64,000 nucleotides of DNA from Gnetum montanum. Taxonomy: Eukaryota > Streptophyta > Gnetopsida > Gnetales > Gnetaceae. The notes beneath the pieces are model-generated. The model worked only from the letters and a program-made list of their open reading frames with translations. It made no database searches and was not told the origin of the DNA. The position numbers and the translations under genes are program-made. This document shows positions 36,900-48,109 of the stretch, in pieces (the stretch's first letter is position 1; each line of letters begins with the position of its first letter). The stretch is taken from NCBI GenBank assembly GCA_015680685.1, contig MNCI01003892.1, positions 111,580 to 175,579 of the forward strand, written 5' to 3'.

Positions 36900-38614
36900 A
36901 TTGTTGTTAGAGTGTGAGTTGGTGGCCCTACTGAAATAACATTAGGCGTTTGGTTCAAAGATAAGGGTGCACCACAGTGTGGGACTTGTGCTAAGTTGGA
37001 GGATGCAGTGGCCTTGGAATTTTGTTGTCCCTTCCTAGGGTCATTTCTAAAGAAGGGATGCCTTTGATGTTGCTAAGGTCTCTCACTGTCGTTAATTATA
37101 TTAGCACAAGTGACGTTAGGAGGTTGTTGCTGTGGTGGAGGTACCTTAGGAATAGTTGGTAGCAATGTAGAAGGAGGGAAAGGATGAGAATGTTGAAAAT
37201 GAGGAGAAGTGTAGGATACACAAGGTGGTGGTTGTGTTGGAGGCATGGGCTAATAGTATTGAGGAGAATGGTACTATGGTGAGATAGATTATGTTGGCCT
37301 AGTTGGGGAAACAGGATGTTGAACTAGATAAGCGTTTGAATTTGGATGATATGAAGGGTGTCTCCTGTTTAGGCATGGTATCCCCCATGACTAGGATTGT
37401 TGCCACTGTGATCAAACATAGTATCTCTACATGAACTCTGGATGTAATGTATTTCCCCAATGCTCATGTAAATGTAACAATATTGGGCATTGGCCCTTGG
37501 GGTGATCGTAGAGGCATATGTTGCATTCATACACATGATTGATAGTTGAACTCTTATTTTCCTTATCCCTTCTTTCTGACTGTCTACTATTTTTTCCTAT
37601 TTATGGGGTTTTCAAAACTCTATCTCCAATGATATTGATAAATTCTCCATAATTTTTATATGTCCATTCCAACATCTTATTGATCTTTGCATCAACTTCT
37701 TCTAATGATTGTTGTACTGGCAAAGATGATTCTTTCTCCTTGTGATTGGTTGATTTCTCCTTTTTATGATCATGGACCTTTGTTAAGTTGATATTTTGGT
37801 CCCGTTGATGTTTTTCAACACTCTCCCATCTAGCCAATTCTCCTTCCTATTTTGCTACCTACTTAATAAGCTCTTGGACTTGATGGGTTCATAGTTTGTA
37901 TAGTTGACCTTGGGCATACATTCCTAAGGTCTCTCTTGTTTCATTACATAGCCCATCAATGATATGGTACATTAGCCTTTCCTTGGAAAACCCATGGTCT
38001 GGATAGTTGTTTAATAGTGCATAATATCTTTCTAAGGCTATGTCCAAGGGTTCATGTTATGCTTGTTTCCATCCTTGGATTTGTTTCCTCAAGGCTGACA
38101 CTCTTGCATAAGTTTGATATTTTTCATTAAAGACTTCTACCATTATTGACCAATTTCGTATTAAATTTGGTTTTAACAATCTATACCATACTTTTGCTTG
38201 GCCAACGAGTGTCATAGGGAAGCGCTTGAGTTTTTTCCAATCGTTATCAATGTTGTTCCATGCACAGGCATCGTAGAAGGCTTGTAAATGTTGATGCGGA
38301 TCTAAGTCATAGCCTTTTGAAAATTTGAGAAATTTGTTTAAATTAAGCCTAGGTAGAAAACTCTCTTTACGATGCCTATCGGAGTTTCGAACAACCTCGT
38401 GTATTTGCGTTATGCTTGTAGTGGCCAGTAGGGCTTCATCATCATTAGGTAAGTTAGGCTTTTATGCGTTGGGATGACATTGCCTTTGTTTATGTTTATA
38501 AGAAACCCCCACTTCAGGTTGTGTACTCCAATCTTCATTGTCATATAGTTCATTGGTCCTCCAATGAACGTCCTCACTAGGTATGGCATTATCGTGATCT
38601 TGTAGGAGAGGCAT
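36900..38614 (-). pseudogene. gag: gag of element E
   Basis: The ATG at 38614 gives MPLLQDHDNAIPSEDVHW. The capsid-like core reads LNLNKFLKFSKGYDLDPHQH, LQAFYDACAWNNIDNDWKKL, VGQAKVWYRLL, NWSIMVEVFNEKY and LDIALERYYALLNNYP, a standard Retrotrans_gag pattern. A basic Lys/Glu-rich segment (37837-37601) follows, then the knuckle CNICLYDHPKGQC near 37530 (CX2CX3HX4C, one residue short of CCHC), then Pro/Gln-rich sequence to about 36900. At least five in-frame stops. It differs clearly from the gag of D and J. Confidence 0.82.
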
Positions 38615-38736
38615 GGTTGTAAAGTTGTGTGTGAATTTACGTGTGACTTCTAATAATTATTTCTTTCTAAAAGATATATCATTAAGTCCTTTACAGTGAC
38701 CTTGTATGATATAACTAATCTAGATAATTAGCACTG

Positions 38737-38754
38737 TCCCTGGCAACGGTGCCA
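38737..38754 (-). promoter_or_regulatory. primer binding site of element E
   Basis: The minus strand reads TGGCACCGTTGCCAGGGA one base after the LTR end. This resembles the TGGCGCCGTTGCCGGGGA site widely seen in Tat/Athila-type gypsy elements. Confidence 0.85.
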
Positions 38755-38755
38755 A

Positions 38756-39583
38756 TGATGGGTGGTGAGGTACCCCTACACTCAACCATACAAATATGAG
38801 CATTACATGCACGATCCGGTCGAACTCTGCAGATGGATTAGTTGTGGTATCTAGACAGTTAGCCTTAGGTCGTAATTCGTTGTCTTCCCACCTGGACTAG
38901 TATTAGCTTTGTCACATATGGTTTAGTCTAGAGTGAGGTGTATGATGGGTTTCTAATCTAATGCTACTCCTGAAGGCAATGGGAAGTAATATTATCTAAG
39001 CTAAGAGAGAAAGGGTAAGAGAATCTAAACTAGCCTAAGTGCAATGAGCATCCATTTCTTAATTATCTATACACACCTTGGACTTCATGCATGACTACCA
39101 CTTGGATTACCAAGCACAAATCCTAGGTACGCTACTGGGTTACCAAGTAGTCACACTTAAGTGCTCATAATCAAGTTGTACTCATTCTGTATTTAAACAT
39201 GAGATAAGGGTGAGAAGATATTAACTAGGAAAGTAGTAAATAAAAATTAAGTAAACAATCAATCTAAGTAAATGCTACAATGATGAAGCAATCTCGATCT
39301 TTATTTCTGGTCATGTGTGTGTCCAAGTATGTCACATTTGAATAAGGATGTCCTACAATTACAATCACCACACTACGTGGATACACTGGGAAATAATTCT
39401 AACTTTAAGAAGGAAAAATGCAAGAGTTTGGGTAAGGGACTAAGAACTAGATGCCTAAACTCATTTGTCTACCTCTTATTTATAGATGAGGAGACAAGCC
39501 ATGATATCACGTATGCAATATCGCGACTGGGCATGCGATATTTCATACACGATATCGTAGTCGTCCCAAATGATGACTCATCA
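38756..39583 (-). repeat. 5' LTR of element E (828 bp)
   Basis: Collinear with 33084-33912. TATA box at about 39477-39486 (minus). Ends TGATGGGT and ACTCATCA. Confidence 0.95.
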
Positions 39584-39588
39584 CTATG

Positions 39589-39929
39589 GATATTCCATTT
39601 ACTATAAATAGTAATGGGAGCATACCTTCTATGCTAGCGATGAATCTTCCATGTTGAGACTTTTGTCATGCTTGCTGAAGTGGTTGATCAATGTTGGAAT
39701 GCATGGAGTGATGAAATTTGGCTGATCCATGTTGAGGGAAAAATCCCCATCCCTCAATGTTGGGGGTAGGTGAGTTNGAATTTTTAGCCCCAAAAGTATG
39801 AAATATGTGAAATTAACCATTCTGGGTTATAATCTTCACATTTACAATGAAGCTTTGCCTCAAGTTTCATGGGGTGAAAGCTACATGATGAAAATTGGCC
39901 ATAACATATAAATTTTTGTGGGTGTTTCA
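39589..39929 (-). repeat. start of element B's 3' LTR, interrupted by element E
   Basis: The minus strand begins TGAAACACCCACAAAAATTT at 39929, preceded by the PPT AAAGAGGGGCCA (39930-39941). The LTR is broken at 39588 by E's insertion (with target duplication) and should continue from 33083 leftwards. Confidence 0.75.
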
Positions 39930-39941
39930 ATGGCCCCTCTT
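39930..39941 (-). promoter_or_regulatory. polypurine tract of element B
   Basis: The minus strand reads AAAGAGGGGCCAT before TGAAACACC, the same as in element A. Confidence 0.75.
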
Positions 39942-40091
39942 TGTCAATTTCTGGAGGATTGACCTGAGAGGCACCAACAAAGAATACAAAACACCACTAT
40001 GGCACTAGTTTTAATGTCTCAATAAGTCGTATCACCAGTTTTAGTCCCTAGCAGGCCATTGAAAGAAAGCTCACTTGTTGACGATTGTTGG

Positions 40092-41706
40092 CTACATGTA
40101 GTATGGCTTTAGATAGAAATGATTGACTAGATTGGCTAGCTCATTCCCATCCATGATAACTATCCTGAATGTATGATTCTTGTAGGATTTTCTGACAAGT
40201 AAGGGCTCTTCCTAGTTGGCTAAGAATTTATCTACATGCTAATGGATGGATTTGAGGACCATGTCAACTTCCTTCATGTTATTCCTAGTTAAGTTATGGT
40301 AATGATGTTGCTTCTACCTATCTTGATAATGTTCAATGTGAGCAAGCACTTGGATATGTTTCTCCTCCACTGAGTCTAGGGTTGCTATTTGTAACTCCTT
40401 ATTCTACTCATCATTGATGAGGTTGGTTAAGGCTACGTGGAGTGAAGGAACCTACAATTCAAGAGGTAAAACAACTTTAGAACCATAAACTAGGCTATAA
40501 GGGGTCATACCAATTACTATGCGATAAATTTTTCTATATGCCCATAATGCATGGATAAGCCACTCATGCCATTTTCTGTTATTGTTCTTGAGCATCTTCT
40601 TAAGCAAGTTAATGATGGCCTTGTTGTTGGCTTCTTCTTGTCCATTAACTTGAGGGCAATAATGTAATGAGAAAGAATGCTTAATGCCTAGGTTGTGACA
40701 AAAATATTTTGTTTTGTGGCTACTAAATTGTGATCCATTGTCGGTAACTACGATCATGGATATGCTAAGACGAGCTACAATGTTATCTAAGATAAACTTG
40801 TAGACTTGGTTGGATGTAGTTTTCCTTAGGTGAATAGCCACAACCAACTTTTTAAATCATTTTGTTATGATGATGATGAAGCTATGGCCTACTAAAGACT
40901 TAGGTGTTATAGGTCCAATGATATCTAACCCCCATTGTTGAAATGACCATGTCATTTGAGTTTTATGTAACTCAGTCAGTGATAAATATATAAGGTTACT
41001 ATGTTGCTGGCATGTGTCACATTACTTAACCTTCTATAGGTAGTCACCTTCAATATGGGACTAGTAATAGCCTAACCATCTAATCTTAATAGCCATAGCC
41101 TTAGGTCCTATATGTCCTCCAAAAACATCCTTATGAACCTTCTCTAGGACTATTCTGGCTTTGGTTTTACCTAAGAATTTTAGGAGTATGCCATAATAGG
41201 ATTATCAACATAATGTGTTATCACCTACGATAACATACTACTTTGATCGCTTGTGTACAATGTTCTTCTGAGTAGAAGTTAGGCCTTGTGAGGATTCACC
41301 ACGTATAAGGTAAATTTTGATATTGTTATACCACTTCCTTGCAAGAGAAGTATCAATGACAACCAAAAAGGTATCCTCAGTGTTCTATGTTATGGGAGTA
41401 GCACAGTCCATAGTTAATGTCGACAACTTACTAAACAAATTTGGTGTCACACTAAGGGCTAACGTTGCAATTGCATCGACTATGAAATTCTCATTTTAGC
41501 GTATGTGTTGGATATCAATGTCTAGAAATTGTTGTAATAGTTATTTCCCTAGGTCACAATAAGTTTATAAATGCTTAGCTTTACATGCATAGACTTTAGT
41601 TACTTGGTTAACCAAAAGTTGTGAGTCACCTTTGACCATTAAGCATATGATTCCTAGGTCAAGAGCTACCATCATCCGTCTTATCAAACCCTCATACTCC
41701 ACTAAT
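40092..41706 (-). pseudogene. pol: aRNase H and integrase of element B
   Basis: Read on the minus strand with several stops: VEYEGLIRRMMVALDLGI, MVKGDSQLLVNQVTKVYACK, ENFIVDAIATLAL (the last catalytic Asp is present here, unlike element A), HHCC finger (VHKDVFGGHIGPK, then CDTCQQH), DDE core (GLDIIGP, VTDNGSQF, GQEEANNK), RKWHEWLIHALWAYR, YGSKVVLPLEL, and tail FLANWEEPLLVRKSY ending FYLKPYYM at 40092. The longest uninterrupted frame is 40847-40452. All integrase metal-binding residues persist, but the frame is dead. Confidence 0.9.
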
Positions 41707-42111
41707 ATAACATGAATAATATATAAAACATTAGACTTGCATTATTTTCAAATGGTGTAATGATGACCCACCTAGTAACTCAAATGATCATAATGATTAA
41801 GAAAACCATATTGAAAAGCATAAATAGATCAAACCAAAACCAAACTGCTAAGAGAGTGATGATGGTATACTTGACATGCATGAGAAAATGGTGGAAATGT
41901 AAAGAAAATATGCAAATGCAACTATATATAAATGAAATGCATGAAGAATGAGAAGAAAGCATGTAACTAAGGATCTACCAAATGTCCATGAGAGGCACTT
42001 GAGTAGAGATGCTTTAAATGAAATGCATTAAAATTTCTATTTAATTTGTATCCTTGCAAAACAACTTTGTAAACATCAAGGCCAATGACATTTGTGACTT
42101 GATATAAGCTA

Positions 42112-43342
42112 TGGACCTTTTAGTGTGTTTTGATGTGTCAAAACATTAAGTAAAATGGAGTCAATGATTGTTTGCATGGTTGTGCGGTTGTTATGTTTGT
42201 AGGATAACCAAGATGAGAATGAAATGTTCAGAGCTCAAAAGAGGAGGTCATCCACATGGTCTTCAAATGAACATGCAAGAATTCTAAAGAACATGGACAA
42301 GGAAAAGATACTAAACAAGCTAAATTGTCATCATTAAAGCATGTGGAAGATCAAGATGTGGACAAGAAACAATGAATTCAAAGGATGAGGAAAGTTGAAG
42401 AAAGACATCTCTTGAAAAACAATAGATGTCTTGGTAGAATTAAAGTAAACATATGCAAAGACATCATCAAGAAACAGTAGACATCTTTCATCATGCAAAG
42501 ACATCTTCCACTAGGCAAAGATGTATTCACAGAATGGAGGCCAATTCCAGAAAAATGTATTTCATTAGACAAAGATGTCTTCCAAGAATGGATATTTTAG
42601 AAAGACATCTTTCACAGACCAAGACATCTTCCTAGAATTAAAGGAAAATACAGAAAGATGTCTCAAGCACAAAGAATATGTCTTTCATGACAGTTAATGA
42701 TCGTTTCCTAGCCATTACATGACTTCCAAGATGGATTTAAAAACATGACAACTATAAGAAGAAATCATACATATTGGGAAATGTGTAAGCTTATGTGTAA
42801 TCATTGTACAATCATTTTATGAATTATTGTAATCTCTATTGCTAGTCATTATATCATCATTTGTTCATTGTAAAATGTGTTATACCTCAATGTGCAAGGA
42901 TTAGAAAACTAAGTTACATTTATCCCTTGTAATTATTGTTCTCTTATTATCCTATGGGGTTGATGCACTTCTTGCAGTAAGACATCTTGCTTAAGCTTGT
43001 CAAGATCTTACGAGATAAAGTTGTTGGTGCTATAATATAATACTCTGGTGTAGAGCTCAAGATTGTAAAGGTTGTGGAAGCCTAAAAACCACATTTCAAG
43101 CCTAATGAGACCTTGTGAGGTTAACTGATTGGTGTTGTGGCACAATACTCTTGAGTAGGGCTTGAAGACTGTATAGGATGTGGATCCTTCAACCACATTT
43201 GACAGCAACAAAGTTCAAAGGTGTGTTAGTGATCTACCCTCCAAGTGTGAACTACCCAAGTTGGGGAACCATGTTAAATTTTGTGTGTGTGCTTTTGTTT
43301 TAACTTGAAGAACTTATTCATCCCTCCACACCCCCCGCCTCA
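42112..43342 (+). repeat. copia-type solo LTR
   Basis: The right half aligns with the copia LTR at 18464-19002 in opposite orientation (TTGTAAAGGTTGTGG, ACCCTCCAAGTGTGAACTAC, GAACTTATTCATCC, ending GCCTCA). No PBS follows, so it is a solo or truncated LTR. U3 (42400-42670) has about ten AGACATCT/AGATGTCT words. The left edge, at TGGACCTTTTAG, is approximate. Confidence 0.55.
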
Positions 43343-43689
43343 ACTTTAATAACTCCAATATAAAGATTAGTATTTTGATTTTCCAAAGATTGATTTTGTT
43401 GATTAAAAGTTGTTACCACATGTTTATAAAAAGGTTTTGTTGGTATAACAACATATTCAAATTTTTCTTTAATAGGAATTTATAATTCTAAAAAATCTGA
43501 TCTAAAGCAGCCCCCAAACTAGGCTTTGAAAGTCCTTGATAGAAGCACACCATAACTGGATGACATGTCAACTATCAAAATATCTATATAACATGTAAAA
43601 TCAGGGTATTGTTTAATTTTCACTTTCACTTATTTTAATGACCCTACCACAAGTACATTAGATCCATCAAGTTGTATCACACTTCTTAC

Positions 43690-44022
43690 TTGTGGTCACA
43701 TTTATGCTCTTAACATTTTACACACTTCGAATGGTATGATGCTAATAGTTGCACCAATGTCCATTAAGCAATTATAAACATTCTTACCTAAAATAATCAA
43801 GGTTGTTAAGAAAGGTGATTGATATTTTTTATTTAACTGCAAATTGCTTGATTTTTGTATTGATAGAGCATTAGGAATTTCTACAAAATGAACTTGTTTT
43901 TCAATTATCATAGAATTTTCTTTATTTGTTTTAGGTGTATGAACTACCTTTTGAATTAGATCTTTCATTTCATTAAAATGTAAAAAATCATACATTGATA
44001 TGTTGACTTTAACTCTATTCAA
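43690..44022 (-). pseudogene. retroviral-type aspartic protease, element B region
   Basis: The frame reads YQSPFLTTLIILGKNVYNCL, then MDIGATISIIPFEVCKML. This matches the plant gypsy pattern with flap-proximal PF.v.l.i.G...nCl.D.GAs...mP. The active-site D-S/T-G reads D-I-G, so catalysis is doubtful. It cleaves the element polyprotein in intact relatives. Downstream sequence to 43440 is stop-ridden. Confidence 0.75.
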
Positions 44023-44239
44023 ATCCTCAACTAGATCATAAGCCTTATGTTCATCTTTGACTTCATGTTGAGGTCGAGTTCTTCTAAGTATAGAAGGTAA
44101 ATTTGGTTATTGTTAAACATTTACTTGGGATTGTCCTATTTGATTATTTGTCTTATTTTGACTAGAAACTCTTTTGTTGGAAAAAGTATAAGAGTTATTC
44201 TTAGTTTGTTGTTGAGTAGTGTTCATACTATTACTAAGC

Positions 44240-45557
44240 CTAGTGGGTGTTATGTGGGTTTGGATCACTTACCATGACTTGTTCATATGAGGTAGCTTCT
44301 TCATTTTCTCTTTCATGAGGTATGTTGAGGACCATAATTGGGGTTTTTCCATTATGTTGATTTTTGGAATTATCACAATATAATGCTAAAAATTGAGAGT
44401 AAGTTTTCTCTGAATGTTTCCTAGTATTATGAAGGCAACAATAATCATCATTGATTAATGTACTTAGTTTCTTAGATTGTGTAGGAACTTTGTTATTGTT
44501 TTCCTTTAGTTCTGCTACTTCATTTGAAAGTTTTTGAAGTGAAGTTAATATTTGGATCATTTGATTCTCAATTTGACTAGTAGATCTATTAGGATTAGAT
44601 TTTTCACTTGAGCTTATAATGGATTGGATTAAACATTTTGATTAATAATCACTCAAACTAGTGTTTTATAGTAAAAATGAACAAAATTTTGGACTTGGAA
44701 AATAATTATTTATAGGTTCAAGCATTTGGAGAGGAGTAGGGACTTGAAACATGTTATTATTCATTTGAAATGTTTGTGATGGTAAGGGACTAGATTGCAT
44801 AGGATTGTTAATACTCATCATCCCAAATTGAGTTTGAATGCTATTCATTAAGGTAATTTGCTTAAGTTCAACAACTTTAGACATTGCTCCTTGCAATTCT
44901 ATTATGTTGTTCTCTAATTTGATGGTATAGGCAAAGAATGGATCAATGGTGACAAGGTAAAAATTGAGGATACCATCAAGTTGTGGACGCATCTTATTTG
45001 GAACATAAGCTAGTTGATGAATAAATCTTAAATTATAGTCACAAATGTTTTCCCTAAGTAGTTTTCTCATATTTGTAAAATTACTTGATGCTAAGGCAAG
45101 ACCAGTGAACTTATCAAATTGGAGTAAAAACTTATTTTTAAAGTCTTGCCATGAATTAATAGAGTTATTATGAAGCATTAAAAACCATTGTCTACCCTTA
45201 TGAAAGTATCTACAAAAACTCTACATGCTATGTCATTTTCAATAATATTGTAGATGCCTAGCAAAGTTTTAAAACATTCTACATGTTATTGTGTATCACT
45301 ATTGAAAGATGTGGGGTCAAAGAACAAATTAACATTTTGTAGGGGCTTTGGAATATTGTAATAATTTATGAAATTAAAAGGATTGCTAACCAAGGGAGTT
45401 GGTGGATTGGTTGCCATCCGTGTTTGAATCCTTCTTAGTATAGAGTTTAGAAAACATGAAGCACATTATATTCTTAAAATAAAATGATGGGTAGTTAGTC
45501 GATTAGGGGTAGGAGTAATAGATCTTTGTTGAGGTTCCCTATGAGAAGATTGGCTCA
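44240..45557 (-). pseudogene. gag: gag of element B region
   Basis: From an ATG at 45557 (MSQSSHREPQQRS) through stops to FKTLLGIYNIIENDIACRVF (capsid start), then after a frameshift HNNSINSWQDFKNKFLLQFD and RENICDYNLRFIHQLAYVPN (45178-45000), the standard W..F...F..q core. A coiled-coil-like segment (44560) and a knuckle CCLHNTRKHSEKTY follow: CX2HX4HX4C with the final Cys read as Tyr. Gag packages element RNA. Three frames must be joined. Confidence 0.8.
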
Positions 45558-46870
45558 TAAAATAAAAATATTATGAAATGGAGATGTTAGTAAACTATAA
45601 AAATTAAAGAAAATAGAAAAATATTTAAATATTATTACTTTTTTTTTGAAGAAAAACTGAAATTACAATATATGAAATTTAAAAGTAAAAATAGTAAATG
45701 CAAAATTTCAGAAAAGTAAACCAGCTTACCAAAATTAGAACTAAGGTAATGACCGCCAAAATCTAAGCTAGTAAACAGAATTGAAGGTTTAGGATCCTGG
45801 AGATGAAATTGAAATAGGGTAGTAAAATTGAAAATAAGTGACCATTAATTGGAACTAGTATCAGAAACACACCAATGAAGGTTTAGATAATAGAAACTAA
45901 AAAATAGAAATTGGAAAATAAAAGTTTTAAGGAACTAGAAAACAAAAGTTTTCAAGTAATAGGAACTAGAAAATAGAAATTTTCAAGAATTGGAAAATAG
46001 AAATTGAACTTAAAATAGAAAAATTGGATTTCAGGAAACATAAACAATAACTGAAAAATAAAGAACTGGTAACAGGAACAAATAACAAAAATAGAGAAAA
46101 TGGGGAATCAAGTACAGAAAAGGTAACTTGTAAATAGAGGTTTCATGAAACAGAGAAACAAAGGTTTCTGAAATGAAAATAGAAACTTAGAAACAAAAAT
46201 AGAAATTGCAAATAGGTGATTGAGAAAAGAAACAGAAAAATGAAATTTTTGAGAAATGAAAATAGAAAAATAGAAATAGAATAGGAATAAAAATAAAAAT
46301 AAAAAAACTGAAATTTCAGAAAACAAAAACAGAAAACAGAGGCTAAAAAAACAACCTTCTTATAGCTCCAAAAAGGATGTCGATGCATAAATATTGGTCA
46401 CACAGCGATATCCATGAAAACTCGTTCTAAGAAACTATTGCGTAGGGCACCTCTCATATAGATATGGAAACCGAGAATAGTCTTAGTGGTAAGGGCAACA
46501 TGATGTTTAAACCGATAAAAATTCAATGATGCTGATAATTTTAAATAAATTTAACAGAAAATTTAAATGAAGTAACTGTTCAATAACTTTGGTAGGAAAA
46601 TAATTGTTCATTAAAAATAACTTTGATAGGGAAACTTAAATGAAATAGTTGTCTCAATTGGTAACTTAACCAATAAGTTTAAATAAGGAAATTTAAATAA
46701 TATGACTGTCTATTAAACAAGCTCAGAAAATGAGGGTTGATAACTTAAAGAGAAATGAATCCAAACATTTTTTCTTTACTGCTAATGACCAAATGTTCAA
46801 TAGACATTAAAACTCTCAACTATTTAGAAAAAAATGATAAAAGGAATTATAACAAAGACTTAGCTCAATA
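45558..46870. other. AT/purine-rich interval, no gene
   Basis: 45890-46345 is a long imperfect purine-rich stretch built from GAAATAGAAA/AAATAGAAAT units. The minus strand therefore gives Phe/Ser/Leu-rich spurious frames. 46400-46740 holds TTAAATGAAGTAACTGTT-type words in loose repetition. Confidence 0.6.
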
Positions 46871-47052
46871 TAGAGCCCTAGATCTTGTCTACAACTTAGA
46901 TGACCTCTTGCGCAAGATGGTTCACCCGTGCCTTCAAAAGGGACACCTCTTCCACTAGGTCTACACCCTGCCTATCGTGACCATTCACAGCCTCTAATGG
47001 AAACTACTTCCAATGGTACCTTTAAACAAGTTCGTCACGAATTCATTAAATA
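46870..47052 (+). pseudogene. possible upstream part of the DUF247 fragment
   Basis: A frame with ALDLVYNLDDLLRKMVHPCL sits where DUF247 proteins often have a hydrophobic LLDLLH-type helix. It then reaches a stop and frame changes before the clear domain begins. Weak support. Confidence 0.3.
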
Positions 47053-48109
47053 TGGGACTACGATTGCTGGGTGATTCCTAGTGCCAAAGAGCTAGAGCGA
47101 TCAGGAATTGTTGTGCAGGTATCCCACAATAACAAGCCGTGCTTCAAACATGGGCGCTTTAAGCTGAGGGGCCATCTCTATCTTCCCAGGCTGGACATAC
47201 AAGACAGCTTCCAAGTGATGATGAGAAATATGATGGTATACGAGGAATGTTGCCTGGAACCTGGTCAAAGATTCTTTAATAGATACATGTCGCTCATGGC
47301 CGATCTCATCGAGACTGATAGCGATGCAGCTCTGCAGCTCTTCTCAACACTTCTCAACAGGCAAGAAATTTTACCAAATTTATCTGGAAACTATGAAAAA
47401 GTGTGCAATTTTTCAACAGCCTACATGTCGCTCATGGCCGATCTCATTGAGACTGATAGCGATGCAGCTCTTCTCAACAGGCAAGAAATTTTACCAAATT
47501 TATCTGGAAACTATGAAAAAATTGTGCAATTTTTCAACAGCCTACATGTCGCTCATGGCGGATCTCATCGAGACTGATAGCGATACAGCTCTTCTCAACA
47601 GGCAAGAAATTTTACCAAATTTATCTGAAAACTATGAAAAAATTGTGCAATTTTTCAACAGCCTACATGTCGCTCATGGCCGATCTCATCGAGACTGATA
47701 GCGATGCAGCTCTTCTCAACAGGCAAGAAATTTTACCAAATTTATCTGGAAACTATGAAAAAATTGTGCAATTTTTCAACCGCCTACATGTCGCTCATGG
47801 CCGATCTCCTCGAGACTGATAGCGATGCAGCTCTTCTCAACAGGCAAGAAATTTTACCAAATTTATCATGAAAAAATTGTGCAATTTTTCAACAGCCTGG
47901 AGCATATCACGTTGGACAAAATTGAGGACATTGACGATGAGATTGTTAAAAAAGTAAACGCATACCGCAAGAGCTCACTCAGAGGAATGTTTCACGATTT
48001 CGTTCAAACTCATTTCGCAAATCCGTGGTATGCGTGCGCAACCATTGCTGCAGTTGTCGCTCTTGTCTGTACAGTTGTTCAGGCTGTTTATGCCGTGAAA
48101 TCCGCTTGA
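47053..48109 (+). pseudogene. DUF247-family protein C-terminal half, disrupted by tandem repeats
   Basis: In-frame text begins WDYDCWVIPSAKELERSGI (a stop lies just upstream, with no ATG), then GHLYLPRLDIQDSFQVMMRN, MVYEECCLEPGQ, YMSLMADLIETDSDAALLNR, EILPNLSGNYEKIVQFFNSL, EHITLDKIEDIDDEIVKKVN, SLRGMFHDFVQTHFANPWYA and a closing hydrophobic helix (about residues 70-90 of the last frame). The order PSA.EL...GI, IP.L.I.D, RN...YE, Y...M..LI.t, PW and a C-terminal TM helix is that of plant DUF247 proteins, a family of unclear biochemical role that includes grass self-incompatibility genes. Five tandem copies shift the frame. A poly(A)-like AATAAG is at 48177. Base composition is richer in GC than the flanks. 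Confidence 0.85.
47284..47880 (+). repeat. five tandem copies of a 121-bp unit inside the DUF247 gene
   Basis: TACATGTCGCTCATGG starts copies at 47284, 47422, 47543, 47664 and 47785. Spacings are 138, 121, 121 and 121 bp. Since 121 is not a multiple of three, each further copy moves the frame by one. The copies are nearly identical, so the expansion is recent compared with surrounding decay. Confidence 0.95.

Larger units (their letters stand above)
33084..39583 (-). mobile_element. Element E: complete gag-plus-accessory LTR element without pol
   Basis: Perfect 5-bp target duplication CTATG (33079-33083 and 39584-39588). On the minus strand: 5' LTR 39583-38756, PBS, gag (38614 to about 36900), about 2 kb without a gene, accessory ORF remnant (34860-34080), PPT and 3' LTR 33912-33084. 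The total is 6.5 kb with no RT, RNase H or integrase motif, so it is non-autonomous. The two LTRs differ by roughly 9% by eye, indicating an old insertion. Confidence 0.92.
39589..45557 (-). mobile_element. Element B: broken Tat-type gypsy, minus strand
   Basis: Integrase and aRNase H (41706-40092), PPT and LTR start are certain. The gag-protease at 45557-43690 is on the same strand, in the right order, and is probably the same element. RT is absent: the interval 41707-43689 instead holds a copia-like solo LTR and little else. Pol is close to element A's, residue by residue in several blocks. Confidence 0.7.

Noticed and set aside
46108-46388. Phe/Leu-rich minus-strand frames
   Set aside because: Translation of the purine-rich tract on the opposite strand.
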